A stretch of 15,055 bases of DNA from Thermodesulfovibrio sp. (GCA_027050975.1 JALUAR010000131.1:1-15055); one strand, 5' to 3'. Shown: positions 1-7,337, numbered from the stretch's first letter. The notes: a model not told the origin generated them from the sequence alone. Made by a program: numbers and translations.

Positions 1-1170
1 GTTGGATGTTACGAATGCCATCAGGCAAACAAGTCTGATAAGGATGCAATGAGCCATTACGGTTTTACAGTGGCTGTAATTGTATCTCCAAAGGATTGCG
101 GAAAATGCCATCCAAAAGAAGTCAAAGAGATGACCAATTCTCACCATGCTATGGCAAATAAGTTTACTGGTTCTCTTGATAATGTTCTTGGTAGGGTAGT
201 TATTGGTGAGGCAAACTTTAATCTTGGTTGCCGTCAGTGTCATGGATCAAAGGTAGAAGTTGGTAAAGATGGCAAGCTGGTGGTTGGTCCATGGCCAAAT
301 ACAGGAATTGGAAGGGTAAATCCTGATGGTACAAGAGGTAACTGTATTGCATGTCATCAAAGACACTTTTTCAGTGTAAAACAGGCAAGAGAGCCCAAGA
401 CCTGTGGTAAGTGCCATCAGGGTCCAGACCATCCACAAATTGAGATTTACGAACTTTCAAAGCATGGTATTGCCTATGCTGCTTTTAAAGATAAACTTAA
501 CATGGACAGATCTAAATGGGTTCTTGGTGAAGATTATATTTACGCACCTACATGTGTTACCTGCCACATGGGCGCTACAAGACAGCTTGATAGGACCCAT
601 GACGTAGGTGCAAGGATAGCTTGGACCTTGAGGCCTGTTATTTCCAAGCGACTGCCTGACTGGGAAAAGAAGAGGGCTGACATGAAAAAGGTCTGCTCCG
701 AGTGTCACCAGAAACCCTGGATTGATGGATTTTTTAAGCAGTTTGATCTCTTTGTAGAACTTTATAATGACAAATTTGCAAAACCAGCTCTTTCGATGAT
801 GAAGTTCCTCAAGAAGAACAAATTTATTGATCCTACTCCATTTAATGAGAAAATAGAGTGGGAATTCTTTGAACTCTGGCATCATGAGGGCCGTCGTGCA
901 CGTCATGGTGCATCAATGAATGCTCCTGACTGGTCACACTGGCATGGACTTTATGAAGTTGCATTCAACTTCTATTTCAAATTCCTGCCAGAGGCTGACA
1001 AAATAGTTGCAGAGAAGGGTTCATCCTCACAGAAGGCTGAGTGGAAAAAGATGAAGGATGATATTTTCAACCGTCTGGAGCACAAGTGGTTCAAGGGTAT
1101 GCCTAAGTCTGAACTGAGGAAGATAGTTGAATTTTACCAGGAGAGATATGGCAAGGAAGGTGGAGAGTAG
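1..1170 (+). CDS. Octaheme hydroxylamine oxidoreductase-like cytochrome c, 5'-truncated by window
   Basis: The reading frame is open from base 1, so the gene begins upstream; the ATG at 49 is internal because a haem motif precedes it. Seven CxxCH haem sites are visible, starting at nt 7, 97, 229, 343, 403, 553 and 694; HAO-family proteins have eight, so about one haem and the signal peptide are missing. After the last haem come the family-typical WHHEGRRARHG segment (nt 877-909) and a WHG motif at 940. These proteins are periplasmic and either oxidise hydroxylamine or hydrazine, or reduce nitrite or hydroxylamine. A Trp (codon 931, in APDWSHWHG) may occupy the place of the Tyr that cross-links the catalytic P460 haem in oxidising enzymes, which would favour a reductive role; this alignment is from memory. 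No C-terminal membrane segment is visible. Family assignment is confident, direction of reaction is not. Confidence 0.9.
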   Translation, partial: VGCYECHQANKSDKDAMSHYGFTVAVIVSPKDCGKCHPKEVKEMTNSHHAMANKFTGSLDNVLGRVVIGEANFNLGCRQCHGSKVEVGKDGKLVVGPWPNTGIGRVNPDGTRGNCIACHQRHFFSVKQAREPKTCGKCHQGPDHPQIEIYELSKHGIAYAAFKDKLNMDRSKWVLGEDYIYAPTCVTCHMGATRQLDRTHDVGARIAWTLRPVISKRLPDWEKKRADMKKVCSECHQKPWIDGFFKQFDLFVELYNDKFAKPALSMMKFLKKNKFIDPTPFNEKIEWEFFELWHHEGRRARHGASMNAPDWSHWHGLYEVAFNFYFKFLPEADKIVAEKGSSSQKAEWKKMKDDIFNRLEHKWFKGMPKSELRKIVEFYQERYGKEGGE

Positions 1171-1199
1171 TAATTAATAAAAGCTAACTCTTAATACAA

Positions 1200-1231
1200 A
1201 AGGGGTACGGACTGTAAAATCCGTACCCCTT
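1200..1231 (+). terminator. Perfect 12-bp hairpin after the HAO-like gene
   Basis: Bases 1200-1211 (AAGGGGTACGGA) pair perfectly with 1220-1231 around an 8-nt loop, 30 nt past the cytochrome stop codon. The stem is strong, but only TT follows before AAAG, so it lacks the U-tract of a classical intrinsic terminator. It may be a terminator, a 3'-end stabiliser or an mRNA processing site separating the abundant cytochrome message from the TPR genes. Confidence 0.6.
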
Positions 1232-1269
1232 AAAGTAGATTTCACTGAAAATTATAAAGGTTGATAAAC

Positions 1270-2037
1270 ATGAAAATCGTTAACAGAGGGATGTTACTTA
1301 TATATATAGCTTTTATGATAAGTGTTTCTCTTTCTTCTTTCTCTTTCTCAAAAACAGTGCCTCAGGTCAAAGAGCAGTCAAATGGCTATGACTTTTCTAA
1401 ACAACCTGTCAAGTATCTTACTGCTATCTATATGGATTATCATAATGGCAAAGTAGACAGTGGTATAAAAAAGGCCAAGGAGGCACTTTTGTATGTTAAT
1501 GAACTCTACAAAAAAAGTCCGAACACTATAATAAAAGGTAAAGGATTAAAGCTAAACAAGGCATATCAGATCAAGTCCACCCTGCATACCCTGCTGGGTA
1601 TGCTTTATTATAAAAAGGCAATGATAGGTGATGATTCGGACAAAGACATTAGATTGGCTCCGGTATATGAAAAATTGAAAAAAGGTGAGGGATTAACAGA
1701 TAAGGATTTAGAACTGGTGAGCAAGGTTATGGCTGAGGAAAGTAAGAATGAGCAGCTATATATAAACATGGCTATCAGAGAATTCAAAGAAGCGATAAAG
1801 ATAGATCCTAAAAATCCTTCTGCTCACTTTCAACTCGGTCTTCTTTACAGTGGCATATACACAGGAGAGAGTAATGATACGGCAGAAAGGCATATCTATC
1901 TTTCAGCAAAACTTTCATATGAAGAGGGTGATATGCAGGCAGTAAGCAGGGCTTTTGACATTCTTAAAGGACTCAATCCTAATTCTCTTTATCTGAAACA
2001 GATAAAGAGATTTATGAAGGAGGCAAAGGGTGAATAG
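1270..2037 (+). CDS. Exported TPR-like protein, 255 aa
   Basis: I do not recognise a named family. The N-terminus has basic residues followed by a hydrophobic stretch (about residues 8-27), consistent with a Sec signal peptide; no lipobox cysteine is seen. A tetratricopeptide-like helix pair lies near the C-terminus (REFKEAIKIDPKNPSAHFQL, about residues 176-195). I chose the ATG at 1270 because AAAGG at 1256-1260 lies 9 nt upstream; the in-frame TTG at 1261 abuts that ribosome site and is too close. The gene lies between the HAO-like cytochrome and a second exported TPR protein and overlaps the latter by 8 nt, so the two are translationally coupled. A scaffold or assembly role for the periplasmic cytochrome system is possible but only inferred from position. 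Confidence 0.75.
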   Translation: MKIVNRGMLLIYIAFMISVSLSSFSFSKTVPQVKEQSNGYDFSKQPVKYLTAIYMDYHNGKVDSGIKKAKEALLYVNELYKKSPNTIIKGKGLKLNKAYQIKSTLHTLLGMLYYKKAMIGDDSDKDIRLAPVYEKLKKGEGLTDKDLELVSKVMAEESKNEQLYINMAIREFKEAIKIDPKNPSAHFQLGLLYSGIYTGESNDTAERHIYLSAKLSYEEGDMQAVSRAFDILKGLNPNSLYLKQIKRFMKEAKGE

Positions 2038-2518
2038 TAGAAAGCCTGCAGGAGTTTTTCTAATAATCCTGTTATCGTTGGTTTTTTCTACATCAGTAGC
2101 GGCACAGTCTATCAATAGAGATAGCAATTATAAAGGAACACCCCCACCTATGGTACCCGATGTGACGGGACTTGATGAGTACAATAAAAGGCTTGTTTAT
2201 GCTGATACCAACTTACAGGCAGGTGATTATGAAGGTGCTCTCGAGGCCTTAAAGGAAGCGGAACGGATAAGAAAAGATGACCCTTTTCTTTATGAGATGT
2301 ACGGCATTGTTTATAAGGCAAACAGAGATCCTGACAAGGCTTTTCTTTCATTTAAAAAAGCAGGATATATGTATCTGGAGAAGAAAAATTTCAAGAAGGC
2401 CTTTGAGATGCTTAGCTGGATGAAGACAATAAAATATGATTCAAAGGAGGTAACAGATTTCGAGAAAAAACTAAGAAAAAGACAGGAAGTGATAAAACAT
2501 GATATTCCCCATAAGTAA
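2030..2518 (+). CDS. Small exported TPR protein, 162 aa
   Basis: The start is GTG at 2030, inside the end of the preceding gene, with a strong AAGGAGG at 2017-2023 placed 6 nt before it. Residues 1-25 form a signal peptide with a plausible cleavage site near SVAAQ. The mature part is helical and repeat-like: DTNLQAGDYEGALEALKEAE (about 59-78) and a following helix pair read as TPR motifs, used for protein-protein contact. No catalytic residues are seen. The gene is coupled to the upstream TPR gene, so both products are probably made together. The 3' end abuts a decayed transposase, so the last few codons could have been altered by that insertion. Function unknown. Confidence 0.75.
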   Translation: MNSRKPAGVFLIILLSLVFSTSVAAQSINRDSNYKGTPPPMVPDVTGLDEYNKRLVYADTNLQAGDYEGALEALKEAERIRKDDPFLYEMYGIVYKANRDPDKAFLSFKKAGYMYLEKKNFKKAFEMLSWMKTIKYDSKEVTDFEKKLRKRQEVIKHDIPHK

Positions 2519-2520
2519 GC

Positions 2521-2897
2521 CATTGTCAAAAGGCTCCATGATAGTACTACCCTCTGAAATTCCTTGCCCCTATTGTTCCTTTTAAAATTCCTCGGCCTCC
2601 AATTGAAAGACCTATAAATTCTTTATACCTGTTTGGGATTAACCATGATGCCCTTTCTGTTGAGTTCTACGGTGATCTTTCTGTATCCCCATGCAGGATG
2701 TTCAATTCAAAGGCAATTGCCTTTATTTTCTCAGACAGGGCTTTGTCATCTCTGGTACTTTTACGATAGAAGGAAGCCCTTGTCCTGCAAAGCACAACAA
2801 CTGCCCCCTTCCGATGCTTTACTTCCCAATTAATGGTATTGTTACCGTAACAGCCAAATCGATGCTGATATACGCTGAACCTTCTCCTTAAAATATT
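2521..2897 (-). pseudogene. Degenerate IS3-family transposase (OrfB) remnant
   Basis: Read on the - strand, the stretch from 2897 down to about 2703 is open and ends in a segment resembling the region before the HTH_21 domain of IS3-type OrfB (RKSTRDDKALSEKIKAIAFE). Near 2701-2702 the frame shifts, and from 2700 the new frame reads HPAWGYRKITVELNRKG...NPKQV, matching the HPxxGYRR..EL motif of these transposases. A TAA at 2623-2625 then interrupts it just before RIYR, and weak similarity continues toward 2521. The DDE catalytic core is absent. One frameshift, one stop and loss of most of the protein mean it is dead. I saw no terminal inverted repeats. It fills most of the gene-free stretch 2519-2996. 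Subgroup within IS3 is not determined. Confidence 0.65.
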
Positions 2898-2972
2898 TCA
2901 TTTCTTTGCTTCCTGAATATTATGAATCGAGACCGCAATTAGAAGGGACTAACCGCCTGGCAGCGGAGGCAT

Positions 2973-3004
2973 GAGTCAAAAGTCAGGAGTCAAGAGTCAG
3001 GAGT
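2973..3004. repeat. 7-bp-period tandem repeat at the miaA 3' end
   Basis: GAGTCAAAAGTCAG (2973-2986) is followed by GAGTCAAGAGTCAG (2987-3000) and a partial third unit GAGT. The two copies match at 13 of 14 bases, and each is itself two near-identical 7-mers (consensus about RAGTCAR). The miaA stop codon (2997-2999 on the - strand) lies inside the repeat. Confidence 0.8.
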
Positions 3005-3971
3005 GGGAAGACTTATGCCTCTTGACTGAGGCCTGAAGACGCAAAGGTTTTACCTCATTCACAAGCTTCTTAAAAATCTCTTCAGAGGCATATATTCCTG
3101 TGATATCCACCCACTTAATCCCCTCTTCCTTCTTGAACCATGTAAACTGCCTCTTTGCATACCGTTTTGTGGCCCTCTTGATGAGCTGTTTGGTCTCTTC
3201 AAGGGATTGTTCACCCCTGAGGTAGCCTATTACCTCCTTGTATCCAATGGCCTGAAGCGGAGTTTCAGAGGGATTCTTTTTAAGTAACTCCTTCACCTCA
3301 TTTACAAGTCCCTCTGCAAACATCTGCTCCACCCTTTCTTCGATCATTCGGTAGAGCTCTTTCCTCTGTCTGGTAAGGCCGATTTTTAAAAATTCATAGG
3401 GAAGGGGGCGTGTGTACTCCTTCTCCAGGCTGGACATGGGACGGCCTGTTTTTATGGAAACCTCCAGAGAACGGATGATCCTTCGCAGGTCATTGGGTTT
3501 AATAGTAGCGGCCTTTTCCGGATCTACCTCCTTAAGCTTCTGGTATAGAATTCCAGGGGATGCCTCTTCCAGTTCCTTCAGATAAGCCCTCAGGGCAGGG
3601 TCTGCCTGTGGGGCCTGGAAGATTCCCCGGGTCATGGCTTTTATATAGAGTCCTGTTCCTCCTACAATGAGGGGAATCTTGCCTTCAGAGAGGAGTCTAT
3701 CTATTATGGGAACCACCTCGTCTATGTATCTACCTGTACTGTAACGCTCTGAAGGCTCAACAATGTCTATCATGTGATGACGGATGTGTGCCCGCTGTTC
3801 AGGTGTGGGCTTGGCAGTGCCAATATCCATCCCTTTATAAATCTGCATAGAGTCCGCACTGATTATCTCTGTATCAAGAGCTTCGGCAAGGAACAGGGAG
3901 ACCCCGGTTTTCCCCACACAGGTAGGCCCCAGCAGAACGATAACTTTCCCCTTTTTTTCTTCTCTCTCCAT
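2997..3971 (-). CDS. miaA: tRNA dimethylallyltransferase MiaA
   Basis: MiaA transfers a dimethylallyl group to N6 of A37 in tRNAs reading UNN codons, the precursor step to ms2i6A. The 324-aa product has the P-loop GPTCVGKT (15-22), the substrate motif DSMQIYKGMDIGTAKP (40-55), a GGTGLY block near residue 104 and the C-terminal KRQFTWF segment, all typical. Length fits the family. The ATG at 3971 is followed by a short basic lead before the P-loop; its Shine-Dalgarno is weak (AGG about 14-16 nt upstream). It stands alone on its strand, divergent from the por genes across a 224-bp spacer. The last residues (about KRHKSSHS) are probably not conserved, because the stop codon is provided by a tandem repeat. 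Confidence 0.96.
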   Translation of the reverse strand: MEREEKKGKVIVLLGPTCVGKTGVSLFLAEALDTEIISADSMQIYKGMDIGTAKPTPEQRAHIRHHMIDIVEPSERYSTGRYIDEVVPIIDRLLSEGKIPLIVGGTGLYIKAMTRGIFQAPQADPALRAYLKELEEASPGILYQKLKEVDPEKAATIKPNDLRRIIRSLEVSIKTGRPMSSLEKEYTRPLPYEFLKIGLTRQRKELYRMIEERVEQMFAEGLVNEVKELLKKNPSETPLQAIGYKEVIGYLRGEQSLEETKQLIKRATKRYAKRQFTWFKKEEGIKWVDITGIYASEEIFKKLVNEVKPLRLQASVKRHKSSHS

Positions 3972-4015
3972 GGATATGATTTTAACCTATCTCAATGTCT
4001 TTCTTTAAGATTTTC

Positions 4016-4045
4016 TTGCATTATCTCACTTTAATCTAATAAAAT
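4016..4045 (+). promoter_or_regulatory. Candidate sigma70-type promoter for the por operon
   Basis: TTGCAT (4016-4021) and TAAAAT (4040-4045) are separated by 18 nt in the AT-rich half of the miaA-por divergent spacer. Transcription would begin near 4052, giving a leader of about 145 nt that includes the long inverted repeat at 4083-4162. Consensus match is fair only. Confidence 0.4.
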
Positions 4046-4082
4046 AGAAACACTATACCCTGAGCCCGGGCAACGTGTCTGA

Positions 4083-4181
4083 TGATTCGTTAATTAGTTG
4101 ATTAGCTTATGATAAGAGGCTTTTGGCAGTTTTTCAGAACTAATCATCTAATCAACGAATCACCTATTCACCGAATCAATT
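4083..4181 (+). repeat. Long inverted repeat made of 8-bp units in the por leader
   Basis: Bases 4083-4105 and 4140-4162 are complementary over 23 nt with two mismatches, around a 34-nt loop that itself contains CTTAT/ATAAG. The right side continues as five consecutive 8-mers (4142-4181: AATCATCT, AATCAACG, AATCACCT, ATTCACCG, AATCAATT), and the left arm has three 8-mers in the opposite orientation (4085-4108). It ends just before the porG Shine-Dalgarno, so a folded leader could affect translation or decay; equally it may be neutral intergenic repeat. Confidence 0.75.
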
Positions 4182-4195
4182 AAGGAGGAGACACT

Positions 4196-4771
4196 ATGAG
4201 CGATACTGTTGAGATTAGATGGCACGGCCGAGGTGGACAGGGTACGGTTACTGCAGCAAAGGTCCTTGCAGATGCATGCCTCAGTAGTGGTAAAAATGTC
4301 CAGGCCTTTCCCGAGTATGGCCCAGAAAGGGCAGGAGCACCCCTCAGAGCATACAACAGGATCAGTACCAATCCTTTGAGGATTCATTGTCCTGTTACCA
4401 ACCCGAGCATAGTAGCTGTTGTGGATGCCACACTCCTTGACAGCATAGACGTTACCGAGGGTGCTGCAGATGATGCCGTATTTGTTGTAAACACATCAAA
4501 GCCACCTGAAGAGATAAGGAAGAAGCTGAAGCTGAAGGATACCCAGAAGGTTTTTACTGTCGATGCAACCAAGATTGCGTTGGAAACAATTGGCAGGCCC
4601 CTTCCCAATTCATGTATGTTAGGGGCACTTGCAAAGGCCACTGGTCTGGTAGATCTGGATACGCTTCTTGAGGATGTTAAGGGCAGTTTCGGTTCGAAGT
4701 TTTCTCAGAAGATCATAGATGCCAACCTTGAAGCAACAAGACGAGGATATGAGGAGGTAAATGAAGGATGA
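4196..4771 (+). CDS. porG: Pyruvate:ferredoxin oxidoreductase, gamma subunit
   Basis: This is the gamma subunit of the cytoplasmic enzyme that reversibly converts pyruvate and CoA to acetyl-CoA, CO2 and reduced ferredoxin. The 191-aa product opens with the family motif RWHGRGGQGTVTAAKVLA (8-25) and has FPEYGPERAGAP (about 39-50), both characteristic of gamma domains of 2-oxoacid:ferredoxin oxidoreductases; length is normal. AAGGAGGAG at 4182-4190 sits 5 nt before the ATG. It is the first gene of a four-gene cluster and its stop overlaps the delta-subunit start (ATGA), implying coupled translation. Ketoisovalerate or oxoglutarate enzymes share the fold; pyruvate is preferred because of the alpha subunit and the cluster layout. 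Confidence 0.93.
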   Translation: MSDTVEIRWHGRGGQGTVTAAKVLADACLSSGKNVQAFPEYGPERAGAPLRAYNRISTNPLRIHCPVTNPSIVAVVDATLLDSIDVTEGAADDAVFVVNTSKPPEEIRKKLKLKDTQKVFTVDATKIALETIGRPLPNSCMLGALAKATGLVDLDTLLEDVKGSFGSKFSQKIIDANLEATRRGYEEVNEG

Positions 4772-5061
4772 AACTGAAGGGATGGAAAGAGCTTGAAATA
4801 GGTGCCGTAATACCTGAGCCTGGTAATGCAGACAATTACAATACAGGTTCCTGGCGTGCATTCAGGCCTCAGTGGATAGAAGACAATTGCATACAATGTC
4901 TTTTCTGCTGGATATACTGTCCTGACTCTGCAGTTACGGTTAAGGACGGTAAAAGAGGTGAGTTCGATTATGACCACTGCAAGGGATGCGGAATCTGTGC
5001 AAACGAGTGTCCTGGCAAGAAGGGCAATAAGGCAATAGTAATGGTAGAGGAGGGCAAATAA
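4768..5061 (+). CDS. porD: Pyruvate:ferredoxin oxidoreductase, delta (2x[4Fe-4S]) subunit
   Basis: This 97-aa ferredoxin-like subunit carries electrons from the catalytic core to external ferredoxin. Two complete cluster sites are present: C41, C44, C47 with C51-P, and C71, C74, C77 with C81-P, in the usual bacterial-type CxxCxxCxxxCP spacing. The N-terminal extension (about 40 residues, with GSWRxFRP) is typical of PorD rather than free ferredoxins. It overlaps the gamma gene by 4 nt and is separated from the alpha gene by a single base, so it belongs to the same transcript. Confidence 0.94.
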   Translation: MKLKGWKELEIGAVIPEPGNADNYNTGSWRAFRPQWIEDNCIQCLFCWIYCPDSAVTVKDGKRGEFDYDHCKGCGICANECPGKKGNKAIVMVEEGK

Positions 5062-5062
5062 C

Positions 5063-6241
5063 ATGGGTAAGAAACTTGCCGTAACAGGAAACCAGGCCAT
5101 TGCAGAGGCCATGAGGCAGATAAATCCTGATGTCTGTGCCGCATATCCGATTACTCCTTCAACCGAGGTGATGCAGCGCTTTGCTGCCTTTGTTGCTGAC
5201 GGTAAGGTGGGTACGGAGTTGGTTACAGTTGAGAGTGAACATAGTGCTATGAGCGCCTGCATTGGTGCTTCTGCAGCCGGTGGCAGGGTTATGACAGCCA
5301 CAAGCTCTCAGGGACTTGCACTGATGTGGGAGATGCTTCATATTGCATCCGGCATGAGACTTCCAGTTGTGATGACCCTTGTTAACAGAGCCCTGTCTGC
5401 ACCTATTAATATTCACGGTGACCATTCCGACGGTATGGGCTCAAGGGACTGTGGCTGGATTCAGCTTTACTCGGAGAATGCTCAGGAGGCTTACGACAAT
5501 CTCATTCAGGCCATCAGAATTGCAGAGCATGAGAGTGTCAGGCTACCGGCAATGGTCTGTATGGATGGATTCATAATCAGTCACTCTATTGAAAGCATGG
5601 AGTTCCTGCCTGATGAGACTGTTAAGGAGTTTATTGGGGAGTTCAAGCCTACACATCCCCTTCTTGATGTGGATAATCCGGTAACTTATGGTCCTCTGGT
5701 GCTGCCTGATTATTTCATCGAATTTAAGAGGGCACAGCATGAGGCGATGAGTCATGTAAAGGATGTGGTGCTTGAGGTTGCAAAGGAGTTTGAAAAGATC
5801 TCCGGCAGGTCTTATGGACTTTTTGAGTCCTACAGGCTGGATGATGCGGATATAGCCATTGTGATACTCAACTCGGCAGCAGGTACTGCCAAGGATGTTA
5901 TAGATGTCTTCAGGGACAAAGGTCTTAAGGTAGGGCTTTTAAAGCCGAGGCTCTTCAGGCCATTCCCTTATGAAGAGGTTGCACAGGCACTGGCAAATGT
6001 AAAGGTTATCGGTGTGCTTGACAGGGCTGAGTCATTAGGTGGTTTTGGCCCCATGTTTATGGAGATTGCCTCGGCCATGATGACTAACGGCTCCAACCCA
6101 CTTATGGTTAACAAGATATACGGTCTAGGCGGAAGAGACTTCATGCCAGAGCATGCCGAGGCAGTGATAAACGAGCTGAAAGAGATTATGGATACAGGCA
6201 AGGTCAAGGTCTTGAAAGAGTATATAGGAGTAAGAGAGTAG
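5063..6241 (+). CDS. porA: Pyruvate:ferredoxin oxidoreductase, alpha subunit
   Basis: The alpha subunit forms part of the thiamine-diphosphate active site and the CoA-binding region. The 392-aa product shows AYPITPSTEV (27-36), VESEHSAMS (56-64), TATSSQG (78-84) and the NIHGDHSDGMGSRD segment (116-129), all hallmarks of pyruvate enzymes; the C-terminal part (from about 255) is the transketolase-C-like domain. A GAGGAGG ribosome site lies in the end of porD. Length is normal for the four-subunit form. It is cotranscribed with porG and porD upstream and porB downstream (49-nt gap with its own ribosome site). Confidence 0.94.
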   Translation: MGKKLAVTGNQAIAEAMRQINPDVCAAYPITPSTEVMQRFAAFVADGKVGTELVTVESEHSAMSACIGASAAGGRVMTATSSQGLALMWEMLHIASGMRLPVVMTLVNRALSAPINIHGDHSDGMGSRDCGWIQLYSENAQEAYDNLIQAIRIAEHESVRLPAMVCMDGFIISHSIESMEFLPDETVKEFIGEFKPTHPLLDVDNPVTYGPLVLPDYFIEFKRAQHEAMSHVKDVVLEVAKEFEKISGRSYGLFESYRLDDADIAIVILNSAAGTAKDVIDVFRDKGLKVGLLKPRLFRPFPYEEVAQALANVKVIGVLDRAESLGGFGPMFMEIASAMMTNGSNPLMVNKIYGLGGRDFMPEHAEAVINELKEIMDTGKVKVLKEYIGVRE

Positions 6242-6290
6242 TAAACGGTTTTGTAACAACAGAAAATAAAAATCATAAAGGAGTGAGAAG

Positions 6291-7235
6291 ATGTCGACAC
6301 CACTTAGGCTAAAGGAGCTTTCAAAAAAAGAGGATCTTTTAACAGGTGGTCACAGACTATGTTCAGGCTGTGGAGCCCCGATTATCGTAAGACAGGTTCT
6401 GCTTGCTGCAGAGGTGCCTGTGGTGGCAGCCAATGCAACAGGGTGCCTTGAGGTTTCAACCTCTATCTTTCCTTATACTGCCTGGAAGATTCCCTGGATA
6501 CACAGTGCTTTTGAGAATGCTGCTGCCACAATCTCAGGTGTGGAGGCAATGTACAAGGCCCTGAAGAGAAAGGGCAAGATTGACAGAAAGATAAAATTTA
6601 TTGCCTTTGGCGGTGACGGTGGTACATATGATATCGGTTTCCAGAGCCTTTCAGGTGCAATGGAGCGCGGACATGATATTGTGTATATCTGTTATGACAA
6701 CGGTGCCTACATGAACACAGGTATTCAGCGTTCCAGTGCCACTCCTCTGGGAGCCAACACCACCACATCACCGGCGGGTTCCGTAATACCAGGCAAGCTG
6801 CAGCCAAGGAAGAATCTTACAAAGATAATGGCTGCCCATGGAATTCCCTATGTAGCCCAGACCACCCCGGCACACTGGCGCGATCTTATGACAAAGGTGC
6901 GCAAGGCCCTTGATGTGGATGGACCTGCATTCATCAATGTTCTCGCCTCCTGTAACAGGGGATGGCGTACTCCGACAAACACAACTATTCAGGACACTAA
7001 GCTGGCTGTTGAGACATGCTACTGGCCTTTGTATGAGTATGAAAACGGCAGGCTCAAGATCAACTATAAGCCCAAGGAGAAAAAACCGATTGTGGAGTTC
7101 CTGAAGACTCAGGGCCGGTTTAAACACCTCTTTTCTCCCGGCAATGAGCATATCCTTGAGAAGATACAGGAGCTTGTGGATGCGGAATGGGAGGCCCTGC
7201 TGAGGGAAGAGTCCTTATACAGTGAGGAGGGCTAA
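6291..7235 (+). CDS. porB: Pyruvate:ferredoxin oxidoreductase, beta (TPP-binding) subunit
   Basis: This 314-aa subunit binds thiamine diphosphate and the proximal [4Fe-4S] cluster. Probable cluster ligands are C24 and C27 (CSGCG), C52 and C221 (SCNRGW). The TPP/Mg motif starts at GGDGGTYDIG (107-116) and continues to YDNGAYMNTG (135-144). AAAGGAG lies about 7 nt before the ATG. With porG, porD and porA it completes the gamma-delta-alpha-beta set, the arrangement known from Thermotoga and archaeal enzymes. In an anaerobe it may run oxidatively in catabolism or reductively in CO2 fixation; the window cannot say which. Confidence 0.94.
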   Translation: MSTPLRLKELSKKEDLLTGGHRLCSGCGAPIIVRQVLLAAEVPVVAANATGCLEVSTSIFPYTAWKIPWIHSAFENAAATISGVEAMYKALKRKGKIDRKIKFIAFGGDGGTYDIGFQSLSGAMERGHDIVYICYDNGAYMNTGIQRSSATPLGANTTTSPAGSVIPGKLQPRKNLTKIMAAHGIPYVAQTTPAHWRDLMTKVRKALDVDGPAFINVLASCNRGWRTPTNTTIQDTKLAVETCYWPLYEYENGRLKINYKPKEKKPIVEFLKTQGRFKHLFSPGNEHILEKIQELVDAEWEALLREESLYSEEG

Positions 7236-7243
7236 AAGATTCA

Positions 7244-7296
7244 TTTAAAAGATGCTTTTAAAGCTTGCTTCACTTACATTTCATGGCAAGTGAAGC
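7244..7296 (+). terminator. Two consecutive hairpins after porB
   Basis: An AT-rich 7-bp stem (7244-7250 with 7256-7262, loop GATGC) is followed by a 9-bp stem GCTTCACTT/AAGTGAAGC (7267-7275 with 7288-7296, 12-nt loop) and then TTATTGT. There is no clean U-run, so termination may be partial and mglBA could be transcribed by readthrough from por. Confidence 0.45.
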
Positions 7297-7337
7297 TTAT
7301 TGTATTGAATCCACGGAGGGAATAAGAGAGGTCGCCT

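Noticed and set aside
457..906. 149-aa open frame on the - strand
   Set aside because: It lies opposite the multihaem cytochrome, whose frame carries the CxxCH series; shadow of a real gene.
2633..2891. Short + strand open frames in the gene-free stretch
   Set aside because: They lack ribosome sites, and the opposite strand explains the sequence as a transposase remnant.
2973..3004. Start of a CRISPR array
   Set aside because: The units are contiguous 7-mers without spacers, and there are no cas genes.
4064..4071. GCCCGGGC palindrome as an operator
   Set aside because: An isolated 8-bp GC palindrome with no second copy nearby is not enough to support a site.
4083..4162. Intrinsic terminator between miaA and por
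   Set aside because: The two genes are divergent, the stem is AT-rich and no U-run follows, so it is better treated as a leader repeat.
4705..5301. 198-aa open frame on the - strand
   Set aside because: It runs antisense across porG, porD and porA and shows no family features.
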